Part shown: positions 61,758 through 64,000 of the stretch, piece after piece | How positions within the stretch are numbered: the stretch's first letter is position 1 | How the letters are laid out: each line of letters begins with the position of its first letter | Source of the DNA: Saccharomyces uvarum | Taxonomy: Eukaryota; Ascomycota; Saccharomycetes; Saccharomycetales; Saccharomycetaceae | DNA: 64,000 nt | Direction of reading: 5' to 3' | Assembly (NCBI GenBank): GCA_947243795.1 | Contig: OX365938.1 | Span: forward strand, 1 to 64,000 | The notes under the pieces: model-generated | The model's database searches: none | What the model was told of the DNA's origin: nothing | The model's input: only the letters and a program-made list of their open reading frames with translations | Made by a program: the position numbers and the translations under genes

Positions 61758-62401
61758 TTGCCCTTTTCCCCAAGAGATGATTAAATTTGTAAAGGGCTTT
61801 CGGGACCTTTTTAATTGCGGCTACGCAGTTAAGAATTGACCGTAGTGGTCACAGGGCTTTGAAGTTCAATTTAAGCTAAACCAATTGAAGCATCCAATAT
61901 GGTGTTTACTGTGAATCGTCTTGACATGTTCTGAGCCAGTTAATTGGACATGTTTGTTACACAGATATCTTTTGATATTAGATATACAGTCGTCCTAGAG
62001 TATGTGCCCAATAAGTCTGAGATGGGTCTACAAGAACTTCTCCAAGATAAGCATATCTTTTGTTTCGGGCGTGGTTCGTCTAATGACAAAGCCAGTTCCA
62101 ATTTCCTCATTATTAATGTTTTGAATTATGCCCGAACCATTGAGTTACATATGAGCTCATTCTTAATTATTACTACTTACTAAACTACTAATTATCAACA
62201 ATGGAGACTAACAAGAAGCGAGCTCCAAAGTTGCATTAATCCATACATTGCTTTAAAATCTGCTGTTATCTTCATCACTTCTATACCGTTTAATACCAAT
62301 ATCCTTATTTTCAGATATCTACGTATACATATATTCTCATTTGGTTCCATTCACAATTGGCTAACAACTATCTGTTATCCGCGAAATAGTCGATAGTCGC
62401 T
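61758..62401. other. PEX1 promoter region and extra DNA
   Basis: The first ~150 bp serve as PEX1 promoter. The rest includes a 79-codon plus-strand frame (61944-62183) I do not recognise and do not annotate as a gene. ATTATCAACAATGG near 62190 resembles the right end of a Ty1/Ty2 delta LTR but no LTR body is recognisable. Confidence 0.45.
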
Positions 62402-62761
62402 TCATGACGGACGCCCATCTCTATTAGGTTTCATCAAGGGGTGCTTGTTAATAATACAGTCACCACAACAGCGATATATGTCATCCATATCACAGCCCTT
62501 TTCGTTATACTGCTGTTTGACATCATGGAGGAACTGGGCAAGACCATCGGTAATGTGGCTTAAATATATCGTTGCTGGATATACAGGATTACCTGCAGTG
62601 TTGTGATCTACAAGTAACCAAATTTTAAATTCTGGGTCTTTGTTAATTTCTTCCAGGAAATCTTCTTCAATGTACAGTTCGCAGAATGACATGTCTGAAA
62701 AAAAACTTCTCCTATAACTCGCTTTAGTGTAGTAACTGTTTTTGCAAACTAACTTATCCAA
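62402..62761 (-). CDS. Hypothetical protein, 119 aa, cysteine-rich C-terminus
   Basis: An intact 119-codon frame between PEX1 and tRNA-Asn, where I recall no gene in S. cerevisiae. I do not recognise the family. No signal peptide or membrane span is visible. The middle reads as a compact alpha/beta unit (DPEFKIWLLVDHN, then YPATIYLSHITDGLAQFLHDV). A cysteine cluster, GCDMDDIYRCCGDCI, comes next, then a polar tail. The composition is protein-like, with Trp, Cys and amphipathic helices, rather than that of random AT-rich DNA. It could be a small acquired gene, a fragment of a larger gene, or a chance frame; tRNA-flanking DNA is a common insertion zone. Confidence 0.55.
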   Translation of the reverse strand: MDKLVCKNSYYTKASYRRSFFSDMSFCELYIEEDFLEEINKDPEFKIWLLVDHNTAGNPVYPATIYLSHITDGLAQFLHDVKQQYNEKGCDMDDIYRCCGDCIINKHPLMKPNRDGRPS

Positions 62762-62958
62762 ACGATCAACCTATATAACGTATTCAGCTATCTCTTAAAT
62801 ATTATTGATTTTTTTGATAATTAATATAAATGAGCACAGTCACACAAATGTTGAAAAATTAATGAATAATTTGTTGGATGACTATGGTAGTGATGGATGA
62901 TATCCTACTTCTATGCAGACTAGTAAACTTAGAACATATATAAAAAATATATCAAGGA

Positions 62959-63032
62959 GACTCCATGGCCAAGTTGGTTAAGGCGTGCGACTGTTAATCG
63001 CAAGATCGTGAGTTCAACCCTCACTGGGGTCG
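62959..63032 (+). tRNA. tN(GUU): tRNA-Asn (GUU)
   Basis: A 74-nt tRNA: acceptor GACTCCA pairs with TGGGGTC. The D arm holds GGCCAAGTTGGTTAAGGC (box A) and the T arm holds GAGTTCAACCCTC (box B). The anticodon loop CTGTTAA gives GUU at 62993-62995. No intron is seen. A run of T from 63034 is the Pol III terminator. Position between PEX1 and YKT6 matches S. cerevisiae. Confidence 0.98.
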
Positions 63033-63265
63033 ATTTTTTTTAATGAAAAAAAACACAATCATATATCGATATCGACGCTTTCAATTGGTTTTTGACTGAA
63101 ACGATTAGTAAGATTGATGCTTATATATAATATTGTTAAACAATTTATTTAATTCAATTTGAAATTTTTTTCCTATTGTTGTTTTTGGTGCGTTGCCACA
63201 CACTGTGCAGATGGAAAGCCCTACTACCTTGGGAAGTAATATATTGTATAGAAGCCCCCACCCCC
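63033..63265. other. tRNA-Asn/YKT6 intergenic region
   Basis: Pol III T-run terminator, then AT-rich YKT6 3' sequence. No gene is seen. Confidence 0.5.
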
Positions 63266-63868
63266 CTACATAATACTACAACATGAGTTGGATTTTTTGG
63301 CTTGTTTATAGAACATCTTGGAACTTGCCGTCAAAGATTCTGATTTGTCCACCAAATTATCCAACTTTTCACCTCTTTGTAAAACATTTTCGATAGTCTT
63401 GTGCAAGACAATCTTAGTCTCATCCAGTTCTTGTTGAACTTTCATGATCGCATCAGCCTGTGAAGGGTCTTGGTATTTACTGATATATGTGTCCAATTGC
63501 TTCATTTTCAGCGAGTCATTTGTCTCAGTGATATCGGACCATTCCTCCTCGGGATGTGCTACCAAGTACTCATCCAATATCTTATTCAAAAGAGTATAAG
63601 CTGGCCTGACAGGGTATTCCTTATCAGTGATTAGAACCCCACATATGCCCTCGCTCCTGGCGTAAACGTGGCCAATATAATTACCTTCTTCTATACTTTG
63701 TCTTTGGCCAGCACTGGTTCTGGAAGCAACCGTCTCAGCAAAAAAAGTCATAAACTGGCCTACACTTGATCTTTCAAAAAAGCCAAATTGTGATAAATCT
63801 TTAACCTCACTCAACTCTAGAGCCTTTTCTCCGCCAGAGCGGAACACACCAATGTAATAGATCCTCAT
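63266..63868 (-). CDS. YKT6: Ykt6, longin-domain R-SNARE
   Basis: A 200-aa essential v-SNARE acting in ER-Golgi, intra-Golgi, endosome-vacuole and autophagosome fusion. The longin domain covers residues 1-135 ([13 protein letters not shown]). The SNARE coiled coil covers about 140-195, with the zero-layer arginine in [13 protein letters not shown]. There is no membrane span. Instead the C-terminus CCSIM provides palmitoylation at C196 and a farnesylated CaaX cysteine at C197. S. cerevisiae ends CCIIM, so the a1 position differs but CaaX is kept. Length equals S. cerevisiae. Confidence 0.98.
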   Translation of the reverse strand: MRIYYIGVFRSGGEKALELSEVKDLSQFGFFERSSVGQFMTFFAETVASRTSAGQRQSIEEGNYIGHVYARSEGICGVLITDKEYPVRPAYTLLNKILDEYLVAHPEEEWSDITETNDSLKMKQLDTYISKYQDPSQADAIMKVQQELDETKIVLHKTIENVLQRGEKLDNLVDKSESLTASSKMFYKQAKKSNSCCSIM

Positions 63869-64000
63869 TCTCGATTTGTCTTCTTTGAAAGTACCAAAAC
63901 CTTTATCGATACTTCAACTTAACCTAGTAAAAACCAGCATGGCTTAATACTTTATTCTTTACTCACATTGATATCTATTGTGCTTGTTCTTTGATTTTTA
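63869..64000. other. YKT6 upstream region (window end)
   Basis: AT-rich promoter sequence of YKT6 cut off by the end of the window. No further gene is visible. Confidence 0.5.

Noticed and set aside
61944-62183. 79-codon plus-strand frame between PEX1 and the 119-aa ORF.
   Set aside because: No recognisable features; length is within chance for AT-rich DNA.
62188-62215. ATTATCAACAATGG resembling the end of a Ty1/Ty2 delta.
   Set aside because: The match is about 14 bases, and no LTR body, opposite end or target duplication could be found.

Overview
The window is the left end of a budding-yeast chromosome. It starts in C1-3A telomere repeats and runs into a long unique gene block whose order matches, as I recall it, the left arm of Saccharomyces cerevisiae chromosome XI: JEN1, URA1, OXP1, YRA2, DOA1, SAC1, TRP3, snR64, UBA1, STE6, tRNA-Thr(CGU), CBT1, EMC3, ADD66, LOS1, EAP1, TOR2, MNN4, PTK1, PEX1, tRNA-Asn(GUU), YKT6. 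The proteins are clear orthologues but differ from remembered S288C sequences at many positions (JEN1, SAC1 and UBA1 modestly; YRA2, MNN4 and PEX1 strongly). I therefore read this as a non-cerevisiae Saccharomyces, probably one of the more distant species of the genus (kudriavzevii, arboricola or uvarum/eubayanus range). I cannot name the species from memory alone.

Region by region. Bases 1-245 are telomere. Bases 246-3560 are AT-rich, C/A-biased X-element-like subtelomere with two arrays of a 22-bp minisatellite, a series of same-strand ACGGACGCTA boxes, and a 264-bp Ty5-like solo LTR flanked by a perfect 5-bp duplication. At 3751-3782 three Cbf1-type boxes sit exactly 11 bp apart, followed by a decayed COS (DUP380) gene at 4212-5120. 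Bases 5121-10923 hold only one convincing gene, an unrecognised 288-codon minus-strand ORF, plus a GC-rich promoter-like island. SRY1, FRE2 and MCH2, which I recall from this arm in S288C, are not seen. From JEN1 (10924) onward the sequence is dense single-copy gene space.

The core block is functionally mixed: carbon uptake (JEN1), pyrimidine synthesis (URA1), glutathione-cycle 5-oxoprolinase (OXP1), mRNA export (YRA2), ubiquitin system (DOA1, UBA1), phosphoinositide turnover (SAC1), tryptophan synthesis (TRP3), mating-pheromone export (STE6), mitochondrial COB mRNA processing (CBT1), ER membrane insertion (EMC3), proteasome assembly (ADD66), tRNA export (LOS1), translation control (EAP1), growth signalling (TOR2), cell-wall mannan phosphorylation (MNN4), polyamine-transport kinase (PTK1), peroxisome import (PEX1) and membrane fusion (YKT6).

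Several regulatory sites are readable: two Ppr1-type elements before URA1, a Gcn4 box before TRP3, an Rpn4/PACE box before UBA1, an alpha2-Mcm1 operator before STE6 next to the tRNA-Thr gene, and a complete snR64 unit (Tbf1-like box, TATA, Rnt1-type AGNN hairpin, C/D boxes, guide, terminal stem). The main departures from the S. cerevisiae layout are the 288-codon subtelomeric gene, a 119-codon cysteine-rich ORF between PEX1 and tRNA-Asn, and a strikingly GC-rich block over the 5' part of MNN4 and all of PTK1.
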